The position numbers and the translations under genes are program-made. A stretch of 64,000 nt of DNA from NORP259 sp041398705 (GTDB taxonomy: Bacteria; Planctomycetota; UBA1135; GCA-002686595): the NCBI GenBank assembly GCA_041398705.1, contig JAWKUI010000002.1, forward strand, positions 619,204-683,203, in the 5' to 3' direction. The notes under the pieces were generated by a model. It searched no databases and was not told the DNA's origin. It worked only from the letters and a program-made list of their open reading frames with translations. Within the stretch, counting starts at the first letter, position 1; each line of letters starts with the position of its first letter. This document shows, piece after piece, positions 7,309 to 17,196 of this stretch.

Positions 7309-8292
7309 ATGACTCCCACACCCGCCACCGCTCCCCTGTTGGCCCCCGGCGATCGCCGCAAAATGGCCACCCGCGAAGCCTACGGAGAGGCCCTGCTCGC
7401 CCTGGGCCGGCAAAACGAGAACGTCGTCGTGCTCGATGCCGATCTCTCCGGCTCCACGAAGACCAAAGCCTTCTCCAAGGCCTTCCCGGAGCGTTTCTTC
7501 AACATGGGTGTGGCCGAGGCCAACATGGTCGGCAACGCGGCCGGCCTGGCCTGCATGGGCTACACGGTGTTTGCCAGTTCCTTCGCGATGTTTGCCGCAG
7601 GTAAGCCGTGGGAACAGATCCGCCAGAGCATCTGCGTTCCCGAACTGGACGTGAAGATCTGTGCAACCCACGCGGGTCTGACCGTGGGTGAGGATGGCAA
7701 GTCGCACCAGATGCTCGAGGACGTGTCCTTGATGCGCGTCCTGCCACACATGCGGGTGATCGTGCCCGCCGACGGGGTCGAGGCGGCCCAGGCCATCATG
7801 GCCGTCGCCGATGCGCCCGGTCCGTGTTACGTGCGCCTGTCGCGGGCTTCCACCCCGCTGCTGTTCTCGGATGACTATCGTTTCCAGATCGGCAAGGGTG
7901 CGATCCTGCGCGAGGGATCGGACGTGTGCCTCGCCGCCTGTGGCGTGGCCGTCGCGGCGGCCCTCGAAGCGGCCGACGTGCTGGCTGCTTCCGGCATCGA
8001 AGCGCGGGTGATCAACTTCGCCACCATCGATCCGATCGACGTGCAGCTGGTGGCCGAATCCGCCGCCCGCTGCGGGGCGATCTTGACCGTCGAAGAACAC
8101 CAGATCCGCGGCGCCCTCGGCGATGCCGTGGCCCAAGCGGTGGTGCGCAACCACCCCGTGCCCATGGACATGATCGGCATGGACGACGCCTTCGGGCAGA
8201 GCGGCACCGCCGACGAACTTCTTGTGCACTACGGCATCGACGGCGCTTCGATCGCGCAGCGCGCCCAGACCCTTCTCCGCCGCAAGGCCTGA
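7309..8292 (+). CDS. Transketolase, C-terminal subunit (split enzyme)
   Basis: The 327 residues cover the pyrimidine-binding and C-terminal domains of transketolase. The pyrimidine domain contains FNMGVAEANMVGNAAGLA, with Glu70 in the place of the glutamate that activates thiamine diphosphate. The second domain has VLTVEEH near residue 262 and a usual C-terminal fold. It lacks the diphosphate-binding half, which is supplied by the next gene 12 bp downstream. Together they interconvert pentose-phosphate sugars. The ATG at 7309 was chosen because sequence before it in the same frame is unlike the family. In most split transketolases the N-terminal subunit gene comes first; here the order is reversed. 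Confidence 0.93.
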   Translation: MTPTPATAPLLAPGDRRKMATREAYGEALLALGRQNENVVVLDADLSGSTKTKAFSKAFPERFFNMGVAEANMVGNAAGLACMGYTVFASSFAMFAAGKPWEQIRQSICVPELDVKICATHAGLTVGEDGKSHQMLEDVSLMRVLPHMRVIVPADGVEAAQAIMAVADAPGPCYVRLSRASTPLLFSDDYRFQIGKGAILREGSDVCLAACGVAVAAALEAADVLAASGIEARVINFATIDPIDVQLVAESAARCGAILTVEEHQIRGALGDAVAQAVVRNHPVPMDMIGMDDAFGQSGTADELLVHYGIDGASIAQRAQTLLRRKA

Positions 8293-8304
8293 CCCCATCC
8301 GATC

Positions 8305-9129
8305 ATGAGCCTTACCCAATCGCGCATCGAAGAGATCCAGGCGGCGGCCCATCAAGTCCGCGTCGACGTGCTGCGCATGGTGCACGCCGCCACGTGTGGG
8401 CACCCCGGCGGACCGCTCGGCATGGCCGATTTCATGGCCACGCTGTTCCTCGAACACTTCAACCTGACCCCCGCCAACCGCCTCGCCCCCGACCGCGACC
8501 GGTTCGTGCTGGGCAACGGACACACCTGCGCTGGCTACTACGCGCTGCTCGCGCAGAAAGGCCTGATTCCCCGCGAAGAGTTGCTGTCCTTCCGCAAGTT
8601 CGGCTCGCGCCTGCAGGGTCACCCGCACCGCAACCTGGACATGGGCATCGACTTCAGCACCGGCAGCCTGGGCAACAGCCTTTCGGTCGCCGCGGGCATG
8701 GCGCTCGGCGCCCGCATGCGGGGCTACGACAGCCGCATCTACAGCGTCTCTTCGGACGGCGAAAGCCAAGAAGGGCAGATCTGGGAGGCGGCCACCAGCG
8801 CCGCGCACTATCGCCTGGGCAACCTCACCGTGATCGTGGACTTCAACAACATCCAGATCGACGGGCACATGCGCGACGTGATGAACGTACGCGATCTGCG
8901 CGACAAGTACGACGCGTTCGGTTGGCATGCCACCGATGTGGACGGTCATGACGTGCAGGCGGTGAACGACGCGTTGGAGGCCGCGCACGGCGTACTCGAT
9001 CGTCCCAGCGCGATCATCGCGCACACCACCATCGGCAAAGGCGTCTCCTTCATGGAAGACCAGGCCTCGTGGCACGGCGTCGCGCCGAACGACGAGCAAC
9101 TCGCCGCCGCCCTGGCCGAACTCGCCTGA
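8305..9129 (+). CDS. Transketolase, N-terminal (thiamine diphosphate-binding) subunit
   Basis: The 274 residues match the N-terminal half of transketolase. Markers are GHPGGPLGMADF (32-43), NGHTCAGYYA (71-80), GSLGNSLSVAAGMALG, and the thiamine-diphosphate/metal motif SDGESQEG...N (Asp151 to Asn181), then NNIQIDG. The usual GDG is SDG here, a mild change with the metal-binding Asp retained. The length is normal for the split form. It follows its partner subunit by 12 bp and precedes an S41 protease by 10 bp, so the three genes are probably co-transcribed. The two subunits should form the active heterotetramer. Confidence 0.94.
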   Translation: MSLTQSRIEEIQAAAHQVRVDVLRMVHAATCGHPGGPLGMADFMATLFLEHFNLTPANRLAPDRDRFVLGNGHTCAGYYALLAQKGLIPREELLSFRKFGSRLQGHPHRNLDMGIDFSTGSLGNSLSVAAGMALGARMRGYDSRIYSVSSDGESQEGQIWEAATSAAHYRLGNLTVIVDFNNIQIDGHMRDVMNVRDLRDKYDAFGWHATDVDGHDVQAVNDALEAAHGVLDRPSAIIAHTTIGKGVSFMEDQASWHGVAPNDEQLAAALAELA

Positions 9130-9139
9130 TTTCCGCAGC

Positions 9140-10432
9140 ATGTCCAAGACCTCCGGCCGACAAGCATTTCTGGCGTATGCCATGGGTGTCGTGGCCGGGG
9201 TTTTGGGCACGTTGATCTGGAAACAGTGGTTCCCCGATCCGGAGGACCGCGATGTGCGCGAGTACCGTGAGGTGCGGGACTTCGTCGCGTCGACATTCGT
9301 GCGCAGCCTCGACAAGCAAGAGCTGCTCGAACGTTCGCTGCGGGGCATGACGCGCTCGCTCGACCCGTATTCGCGCTACTACGACCGCGCGGAATCGGAC
9401 GAATTCGAGCAGGAAACCCAGGGAAACTACCCGGGCATCGGCGTCGTCATGCGCCAGGTCGAAGGCCGCGCCCGCGTCCTGTTCGCCGTGCCGGGCTCCC
9501 CCGCCGACCGCGCGGGATTGCTGAGCGGCGATGCGATCCTCTCCGTGGACGGCGTGAAGTCCGCGGACCTGCCGTGGGATGAGTTTGCCGAGCACATGCG
9601 GGGTCCGGCGGGCAGTCTCGTGGCGCTGGAACTGCAAGGCACCGACGGGGCCTTGCGGAGTGTCGAAGTGCCACGCGGGCTCGTCCCCGATCCCTCCGTG
9701 CGGCACGTCGAATGGCTCGATGAGCCGGGTGGAACCGCGTACATCTCCGTGCACGGGTTCTCGCGCCGCACCCCCGACGAGTTCGATCGCGCGATGTCCG
9801 AAATGGAACCGGCGCGCGCCCTGGTGCTCGACTTGCGCGACAACCTCGGCGGCGTGATGGAGTCCGCCGTAGCGATCGCGGATCGGTTCCTGAGCACGGG
9901 GGAAATCCTGCGCACCGAAAGCCGCACCGCCAGCGAATCCCACGTGGCCAAAGAGGGCACCACCCTGTGGCCCGACCTGCCGATGGTCGTGTTGGTCAAC
10001 GGCAGCTCCGCCAGCGCCGCGGAAATCCTGGCGGCGTCGCTGCAAGACCACCGTCGGGCCGTGCTGCTCGGCGAACCGACCTACGGAAAAGGCGTCGTGC
10101 AGGAGATCCGACGCTTCCCCGAATTCGGCACCCGCGCGAAGGTCACCAGCGCCTACTACTACTCCCCCTCCGGCCGGCTGTTCGAACGCAGCGCCGAGGC
10201 GGGCCGTACCTACGGCATTATGCCGGACGTGCGCGTGGAGCTGACCGCCGGCGAGCAGAACGGCGTGCGGGACTACCTCGCGGGTTACGGCACCCCGAAA
10301 GCCGTACGCGAGGCCCTGCACACCTGGCAGACCCGCGAATCCGTGCCGCAGGCGGACTATCTTCCGCGCGACCGCCAGGTGCTCGCCGCCCTGGAGCTGC
10401 TCGCCGACCACCGCCCCGAACCCCGCGACTGA
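9140..10432 (+). CDS. S41-family C-terminal processing peptidase (CtpA-like)
   Basis: The 430-residue envelope protease has one N-terminal membrane anchor (about residues 8-26), a PDZ domain (about 97-170, with PGSPADRAGLLSGDAILSVDG) and the S41 catalytic core. The Ser-Lys dyad is Ser292 (SSASAAEIL) and Lys317 (TYGKGVVQ), with the 25-residue spacing typical of the family. LDLRDNLGGV precedes the active site as usual. It should face the periplasm and trim or degrade exported proteins. It overlaps tsaD by one base (TGATG). Specific substrates are unknown. Confidence 0.93.
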   Translation: MSKTSGRQAFLAYAMGVVAGVLGTLIWKQWFPDPEDRDVREYREVRDFVASTFVRSLDKQELLERSLRGMTRSLDPYSRYYDRAESDEFEQETQGNYPGIGVVMRQVEGRARVLFAVPGSPADRAGLLSGDAILSVDGVKSADLPWDEFAEHMRGPAGSLVALELQGTDGALRSVEVPRGLVPDPSVRHVEWLDEPGGTAYISVHGFSRRTPDEFDRAMSEMEPARALVLDLRDNLGGVMESAVAIADRFLSTGEILRTESRTASESHVAKEGTTLWPDLPMVVLVNGSSASAAEILAASLQDHRRAVLLGEPTYGKGVVQEIRRFPEFGTRAKVTSAYYYSPSGRLFERSAEAGRTYGIMPDVRVELTAGEQNGVRDYLAGYGTPKAVREALHTWQTRESVPQADYLPRDRQVLAALELLADHRPEPRD

Positions 10433-11481
10433 TGCCCTCCCGCCCCCACCCGCGCCCGATCCACGGGGACCTGGTCCTCGGTATCGAATCCTCGTGCGAC
10501 GACACCGCCGCCGCCGTGGTGCGGGGCGGGCGCGAAGTCCTGTCGTCGGTGGTGCGCAGCCAGGCCGCGGAACATGCGGACTGGGGCGGCGTGGTACCCG
10601 AGATCGCCAGCCGCAGTCACCTCGAAGCGATCGGGCCCGTGGTGCAGCAGGCCCTCGACGAGGCGGGCATCGGTTTCGATGACCTCGCTGGCATCGCCGT
10701 GACGCGGCAGCCGGGCCTGATCGGCTCGCTGCTGGTGGGCGTGACCTACGCCAAGGCCCTCGCCTTTGCCCGCAACCTGCCGCTGGTGGGCGTGCACCAC
10801 ATCGAAGCCCACGTCTACGCCGCCACGATGCAGTGGGAGGATCCGCCGCCTGCGCCGACCATCGCGCTGGTGGTTTCGGGGGGGCACACGGCCCTGTACG
10901 AGATGGACGGGCCGCGCAAGATGACGCCGCTGGCTTCGACCCTCGACGATGCGGCCGGCGAAGCGTTCGACAAGGTCGCGCACCTGCTGGGCCTCGCGTA
11001 TCCCGGCGGCCCGTCGGTTTCGGCCCTCGCCACCGAGGGCAACCCGAAAGGCATCGCCTTCCCCCGCTACCGCGCCAAGGACGGCCGGCCCGGGTTTTCG
11101 TTCAGCGGACTCAAGACCGCCGTGCTCTACCACCTGCGCGGCGGCGATGCCCTGGCGCCGACGCCCGCCCCCCAGCAGATCCCGGACCGCGCCGACGTGG
11201 CGGCCTCGTTCCAAGCCGCCGTGGTCGACAACCTCGTGCGCCCGACCCTGCAGGCGGCGCGCGAACGCGGGGCGCGTTCGATCCTGATCGCAGGCGGCGT
11301 GGCCGCCAACCGTTCGCTGCGGGCGGCCATGGCTGCCGCCGCGGAGGCCGAAGGCATCGAAACGCGCTTCCCCGCCCCCGCCTACTGCACCGACAACGCC
11401 GTGATGATCGCCGGCCTGGGCTGGCACGCGTTGCGCGCCGGCGACTTGGCGGATTGGGGCCTGGACGCCAGCCCCCGTTGA
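10432..11481 (+). CDS. tsaD: tRNA N6-threonylcarbamoyladenosine synthase subunit TsaD
   Basis: The 349 residues of the Kae1/TsaD family transfer threonylcarbamoyl from the adenylate to A37 of ANN-decoding tRNAs, with TsaB and TsaE (not in this window). The signature GIESSCDDTAAAVV starts near residue 17. The metal-binding HIEAH is at 123-127, with SGGHT and the GGVAANRSLR motif near the C-terminus. The ATG overlaps the stop of the S41 protease gene, indicating coupled translation. The length matches the family. Confidence 0.97.
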   Translation: MPSRPHPRPIHGDLVLGIESSCDDTAAAVVRGGREVLSSVVRSQAAEHADWGGVVPEIASRSHLEAIGPVVQQALDEAGIGFDDLAGIAVTRQPGLIGSLLVGVTYAKALAFARNLPLVGVHHIEAHVYAATMQWEDPPPAPTIALVVSGGHTALYEMDGPRKMTPLASTLDDAAGEAFDKVAHLLGLAYPGGPSVSALATEGNPKGIAFPRYRAKDGRPGFSFSGLKTAVLYHLRGGDALAPTPAPQQIPDRADVAASFQAAVVDNLVRPTLQAARERGARSILIAGGVAANRSLRAAMAAAAEAEGIETRFPAPAYCTDNAVMIAGLGWHALRAGDLADWGLDASPR

Positions 11482-11563
11482 GCACCGGAGGCCCCACGCC
11501 CGATTCGCGGACGCGCGGGTTTCCACCCCCCGGCCCGCCCGCCATCGGGTAGCTTCTTGCGCG

Positions 11564-12345
11564 ATGGAACCGAACGCCCTGCACGACCTGCTGCAAGCGG
11601 TACGCACCGGGGACCTGGCCCCGCGCGATGCCATGGCGCGCCTGGCGCAGTGGCCGGTGCAGGACCTGGGCCATTCGCAGCTCGACTTGCACCGCTCGGT
11701 GCGCTGCGGCCACCCCGAGGTGGTCTTCGGGGCCGGCAAGCGCCCGGAGGAGCTCGTGGAGATCGCCCGGGCCCTGACCCAAGCCCACAGCCGCCTGCTG
11801 GTCACCCGCGCCACCCCCGAAGGCGCCGCCGCCCTCTGCCAGGCCCTGCCCGAATGCGTCTGGCACGAGCGGGCCCGGGCCGTGACCGTTGGGCTGCCCG
11901 AGCCCGACGCGGGCGAAGGCGGTGTGCTGATCGTCTGCGCCGGCACTTCGGACCTGCCGGTGGCGGAAGAGGCCTGGATCACGGCGCGCTCGATGGGCGC
12001 GCGGGCGGAACTGGTGGCCGACGTGGGCGTCGCGGGCCTGCATCGGGTGCTGGGGCAGCTTCCCCGCCTGCGCAGCGCGCGGGCCCTGGTGGTCGTGGCG
12101 GGCATGGAGGGTGCCCTGCCGAGCGTGGTCGGCGGCCTGGTCGACCGGCCCGTCATCGCCGTGCCGACCTCGGTGGGCTACGGGGCGGCGTTCGGGGGCC
12201 TGGCGGCCCTCCTGGGCATGCTGAACAGCTGCGCGGCGGGAGTTACCGTCGTGAATATCGACAACGGATTCGGGGCCGGATACGCTGCGGCCCAGATCAA
12301 TCGCCTGCACTCGGTCCCCGCCGGCGATTCAGCGAAACACGAACG

Positions 12346-12349
<4 letters not shown>
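11564..12349 (+). CDS. larB: LarB, nickel-pincer cofactor biosynthesis carboxylase/hydrolase
   Basis: The 261 residues have the PurE-like C-terminal domain of LarB: TSDLPVAEEA, DVGVAGLHR, VPTSVGYGAAFGGLAALLGM and NIDNGFGAGYAA. HPEVVFGAGKRPEELV precedes it. LarB carboxylates nicotinate adenine dinucleotide and releases AMP, starting the pyridinium-3,5-bisthiocarboxylate nickel cofactor used by LarA-type racemases and epimerases. No larA, larC or larE is in this window. The gene overlaps carA by four bases (ATGA). That is unexpected functionally; both are carboxy-group chemistries, but no link is established. Confidence 0.93.
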
Positions 12350-13485
<1,136 letters not shown>

Positions 13486-13560
13486 GCCCGGTCCCGGGCA
13501 CAGGGCCCGACCGGAAGCGCCTGGGCCGGATAGGCTTCGGCGGACGCCTGCCCCACTGCC

Positions 13561-14646
13561 ATGGCCCGCCCGCTCGCCGACTTCACCGATTCCCGGGACA
13601 ACAACTTCAACCTGCTGCGTTTCCTGGCGGCGGGTTTGGTGCTGTTCGCGCACAGCTATCCGCTGACCGGCACCGAGCCGGAACCGCGCCTGGGCGGCTT
13701 TGGGCTCGGGCACGTAGCCGTCGACATCTTCTTCGTCACTAGCGGCCTGCTGGTGACCCGCAGCCTGCTGCACCGCGCCAACGTCGTGGCGTTCGCATGG
13801 GCGCGCTTCGTGCGGATCGTGCCGGCGCTGTTCGTCGCGGTCTTGCTCTGCGCCTACGGATTCGGCCTCGCCTTCACCGAGCTTCCGGCGGGTGAATACC
13901 TACGCCGCTCCGAGGTCGGCACGTTCGTGTTCAAGAACACTGCCCTGCTCGCGGGCCGCATCCGCTACGAACTGCCGGGTGTGTTCGAGCAGAACCCGTA
14001 CAAGGGTGCCGTCAACGGTTCCCTTTGGACCCTGCCGTGGGAGGTGCGCATGTACCTGCTGCTCGCGGGAATCGGGGTCGCCGGTCTGTTCTTGCCGCGT
14101 AGGCGGCGTGCCTTTGCACTCGCCGCCATGATCCTCGGGGTCGCCGCCGCCGGCGCCATCGCGAACCTACTGCAACACACCGTCGGAATCTCCGAACAGA
14201 AGTTCCTCGTGCATGGCATCCGTCTATTGCACGTGTTCTTCCTCGGCGGAGCGGCCTACGTATTGCGCCGTTTCGTGCCGCTGCAGCACGTGGCGTTCGC
14301 CGTTGCCATGGTGGCGCTTTTCGCCCTGCAGGGTTGGAAGCCCGGCTTCCACGTCCTCTACCCCTACCTGCTGGCTTACGGGGTGCTCTACCTCGCCTAT
14401 ATCCCCGGCGGCTTCCTGCGGGGATTCAACCGGTTGGGCGACTATTCGTACGGCCTGTACATCTACGCCTTCCCGGTGCAGCAAGCGATCGCCGCGTTGC
14501 AGCCCGGAGTGTCCATGCCGGTGATGTTCCGCGAAGCCAGCGCCGCAACGCTGCTGCTCGCGGTGCTCTCCTGGTACCTCGTCGAAAAGCCGATGCTCGC
14601 GCGCAAGGATGCGTGGAAACGCTGGCTTCCGGCTCCGAAAGCCTGA
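13561..14646 (+). CDS. Acyltransferase 3 family membrane protein (OafA/YrhL-like)
   Basis: The 361 residues have about ten hydrophobic helices and the acyltransferase-3 N-terminal signature NNFNLLRFLAAGLVLFAHSYPL, which includes the catalytic-type His in FAHS. VDIFFVTSGLLVTRSLL and FVRIVPALF follow. These enzymes O-acetylate or otherwise acylate sugars of surface polysaccharides or peptidoglycan. There is no extracytoplasmic SGNH domain at the C-terminus. The acceptor is unknown. It converges on priA with only 18 bp between stops. Confidence 0.88.
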   Translation: MARPLADFTDSRDNNFNLLRFLAAGLVLFAHSYPLTGTEPEPRLGGFGLGHVAVDIFFVTSGLLVTRSLLHRANVVAFAWARFVRIVPALFVAVLLCAYGFGLAFTELPAGEYLRRSEVGTFVFKNTALLAGRIRYELPGVFEQNPYKGAVNGSLWTLPWEVRMYLLLAGIGVAGLFLPRRRRAFALAAMILGVAAAGAIANLLQHTVGISEQKFLVHGIRLLHVFFLGGAAYVLRRFVPLQHVAFAVAMVALFALQGWKPGFHVLYPYLLAYGVLYLAYIPGGFLRGFNRLGDYSYGLYIYAFPVQQAIAALQPGVSMPVMFREASAATLLLAVLSWYLVEKPMLARKDAWKRWLPAPKA

Positions 14647-14664
14647 TCGGAGCGCACGGCACCC

Positions 14665-16905
14665 CTAGAGCAGGTGCACGGGATCCACGTCGATGACCAG
14701 GCGCGGCCGGGTGCGGGCTTCGACGGCGGCGGTGAGCAGGGAACGGGCTTTGCCGAACGCGCGGCCGTCGGGACCGGAACGCAGCAGCAGGTTGTAGCGG
14801 TGTTTGCCGCGCACCATCGCCATGGGCGCCGGCGTGGGGCCCAGGATCTGCACCTCGGCGGGATCGAGGTTCTTGTCGAGGAAATCGGTGAGTTCGTCGG
14901 CCGCGGTCTTCACCAATTCCTCGTCCGGGTCCTCAAGCACGACGCGGATCAGGCGTCCGTACGGCGGATAACCGAGCTCCTGCCGCTGGGCCAATTCGCC
15001 TTCGGCAAACGCCGTGAAGTCGTGTTTGGCGGCGTGCACGATCGCAGGGTGTTCCGGCGCGTGGGTCTGGATCACGATGCGGCCCGGCAGATCGGCGCGG
15101 CCGGCGCGGCCCGAGACCTGCGAAAGCAGCTGGAAGGTGCGCTCAGACGCCCGCAGATCGGGCAAGTGCAACGCGCCGTCGGCGGAGATCACGCCGACCA
15201 CGGTCACGCGCGGGAAATCGAGTCCCTTGGCGATCATTTGCGTGCCGACAAGCAAGTCGATCTCGCCGCGCCCGAACGCGGACAGGGTCTCTTCGTAATC
15301 CTCGCGCCGCAGCATGGTGTCCGAGTCCATGCGCGCCACCCGGGCATCGGGGAACGACGTCTTCAGCACGCTCTCCACCTGCTCCGAACCCTGCCCCAGG
15401 AACCGCAAGCCCGGCGCGCTGCACGTCGGGCAAGCGGACGGCGGCGGTTTCTCCTCGCAGCACGAATGGCAAGCGATGCGCCCGTGCCGGCGGTGGAAGG
15501 TCATGGCCATGTCGCACTGCTCGCAGCGCACCACGTGGAAGCACTCGCGGCACCACAGGGTCGGGGAGTAGCCGCGCCGGTTGAGGAACAGGATGCACTG
15601 CTCCTTGCGCTCCAAGGCCTCGCGCACGTACATCTCGAGCATGCGGGACAGAAGCGGTTGCCCCTTTTCATGGCGCATGTCTACGACGACGATCTGCGGC
15701 ATCTCCTGCTCGCGCACGCGTGAGGCGAGCACGATGTGCTGATAGCGGCCCTGCCTGGCATTCTCGTAACTCTCGAGCGACGGCGTCGCGCTGCCCAGCA
15801 CGCAGATCGCCCCCGCCCGCTGGGCCCGCACCACCGCCACGTCCCGTCCGTGATAACGCGGCGTGGATCCCTGCTTGAACGAAGGTTCGTGCTCTTCGTC
15901 CACGACGATCACGCCGAGGTTGGGCACGGGCGCGAAGATCGCGCTGCGCGCCCCCACCACCACGCGCAGTTCTCCGCTCTGCACCCGGCGCCACATCGAC
16001 AGGCGCTGGCGATCGGTCAATCGGCTGTGCATCACGGCCACCTGGCCGAAACGCGATTGGAACCAGCTGACGGTCTGCGGCGTCAGGGCGATCTCGGGCA
16101 CCAATACGATCGCGCCGCGGCCCAGTTCAAGGGCGCGCTCGATGATGCGCAGGTAGACCTCGGTTTTCCCGCTGCCCGTGACGCCGTGCAGCAGGAAACA
16201 GCTGTACTCGGACGCGGCCAAGGGTTTTTCCATTGCGTCAAGCGCGGCCTGCTGCGCCGAGCTCAAGCTCGCGGGCCGCGTGCGCGGGCTGCCCGCTGCG
16301 GCACTCTGCAAGGCATCAGGCTCCTCCTCGACCGCGAACTCCTTCACCCATCCACGCTGCACCAGCGTTTTGAGCGGCGAGGTCGAAAGGCCCAGCTTCT
16401 TGAGCAACTCACCCCGCTGCAGGGGCCCCGAAGCCCCCATCAACGTGCGCAGGAGTCGGTATTGCTTCTCGTGTTTCTCCTCGAGTTCGACGAGCTGCTC
16501 CGGCCCTACTCCCTGCGGCACTTCGAGGTACAGCACCTTGCGCCGCTCCCCTTCGCGCTTGAGCGCCGCCGGCAACACGGCGGCCAGGGCTTCCCCCCAT
16601 CCGCAGACGTAGTAGTCCGCCATCCAGCGGGTCAGTTCGAGCAGCTCCGTGCCCACCACGGGCTCGGAATCGAGCACCTCGTAGATGCGCCGCACCTTGC
16701 TCGCCGGCAGCTCGCACCGATTCGTGACCGCCACCACCACGCCCACCTCGCGTCGACGGCCGAAGGGCACGCTGACGCGCATGCCCGGCTGTACCTTCTC
16801 CGCCAGACCCGGATCCGCCGCGTAGGTGAACTCGCGGCGCAGGGGTTTGGCGAGGGCGACCTCCAGGAACAGGGTCTCTTCGCTCTGGAAGAGTTCGACC
16901 GCCAT
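14665..16905 (-). CDS. priA: Primosomal protein N' (replication restart helicase PriA)
   Basis: The 746-residue DExH helicase reloads the replisome at broken forks. Domains in order are the N-terminal 3'-DNA-binding domain (ETLFLEVALAKPLRREFTY), a winged helix, helicase lobe 1 with Walker A GVTGSGKTEVYLR (about 240-252) and DEEH, eight zinc-binding cysteines as CREC, CEQC, CHSC and CPTC (about 450-495), and lobe 2. The gene is last in the ftsK operon, three bases after the MazG-like gene, and overlaps nothing downstream. All motifs expected for an active helicase are present. Confidence 0.97.
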   Translation of the reverse strand: MAVELFQSEETLFLEVALAKPLRREFTYAADPGLAEKVQPGMRVSVPFGRRREVGVVVAVTNRCELPASKVRRIYEVLDSEPVVGTELLELTRWMADYYVCGWGEALAAVLPAALKREGERRKVLYLEVPQGVGPEQLVELEEKHEKQYRLLRTLMGASGPLQRGELLKKLGLSTSPLKTLVQRGWVKEFAVEEEPDALQSAAAGSPRTRPASLSSAQQAALDAMEKPLAASEYSCFLLHGVTGSGKTEVYLRIIERALELGRGAIVLVPEIALTPQTVSWFQSRFGQVAVMHSRLTDRQRLSMWRRVQSGELRVVVGARSAIFAPVPNLGVIVVDEEHEPSFKQGSTPRYHGRDVAVVRAQRAGAICVLGSATPSLESYENARQGRYQHIVLASRVREQEMPQIVVVDMRHEKGQPLLSRMLEMYVREALERKEQCILFLNRRGYSPTLWCRECFHVVRCEQCDMAMTFHRRHGRIACHSCCEEKPPPSACPTCSAPGLRFLGQGSEQVESVLKTSFPDARVARMDSDTMLRREDYEETLSAFGRGEIDLLVGTQMIAKGLDFPRVTVVGVISADGALHLPDLRASERTFQLLSQVSGRAGRADLPGRIVIQTHAPEHPAIVHAAKHDFTAFAEGELAQRQELGYPPYGRLIRVVLEDPDEELVKTAADELTDFLDKNLDPAEVQILGPTPAPMAMVRGKHRYNLLLRSGPDGRAFGKARSLLTAAVEARTRPRLVIDVDPVHLL

Positions 16906-16908
16906 GGC

Positions 16909-17193
16909 TCAGCCGCAGGCGCAGGGGGTCGCTTCGCAGCGCGGACAACCGGCGGCGTACTTGCGCCGGGCGGCCGCCTCCAGGTCGATGCCGGCGATCG
17001 ACGCCAGCGAAACCAACCACGCGAACACATCGGCGAACTCCCCCTCGAGTTCGTCCTGGTGTCCGCGGCGCAGGGCACGGGTCAATTCGCCGAACTCTTC
17101 CGCAAACCACATGAAGGTGCCTTCCAGGCCGCGGGCCGAGTCCTTCTTGTAGTAGATCGCTTCGATGAGCTTCTGGAATTCCTGGATCTGCAT
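16909..17193 (-). CDS. MazG-like nucleotide pyrophosphohydrolase with C-terminal Cys cluster
   Basis: The 94 residues form a single MazG/all-alpha NTP pyrophosphatase unit: an EEFGE helix (about 32-36) and a second helix with E-x2-D (EFADV), the Mg-binding ExxE...ExxD pattern. Such proteins hydrolyse noncanonical or excess nucleoside triphosphates. The last 15 residues hold four Cys (CPRCEATPCACG), an unusual tail that could bind metal. The gene sits four bases after the SpoIIE-like gene and three bases before priA, within the operon. Substrate unknown. Confidence 0.85.
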   Translation of the reverse strand: MQIQEFQKLIEAIYYKKDSARGLEGTFMWFAEEFGELTRALRRGHQDELEGEFADVFAWLVSLASIAGIDLEAAARRKYAAGCPRCEATPCACG

Positions 17194-17196
17194 GGT

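Noticed and set aside
6715..9348. Minus-strand frame of 877 codons across the transketolase region
   Set aside because: Antisense to two transketolase subunit genes with clear motifs; repetitive His/Val/Gly composition is a shadow of GC-rich codons.
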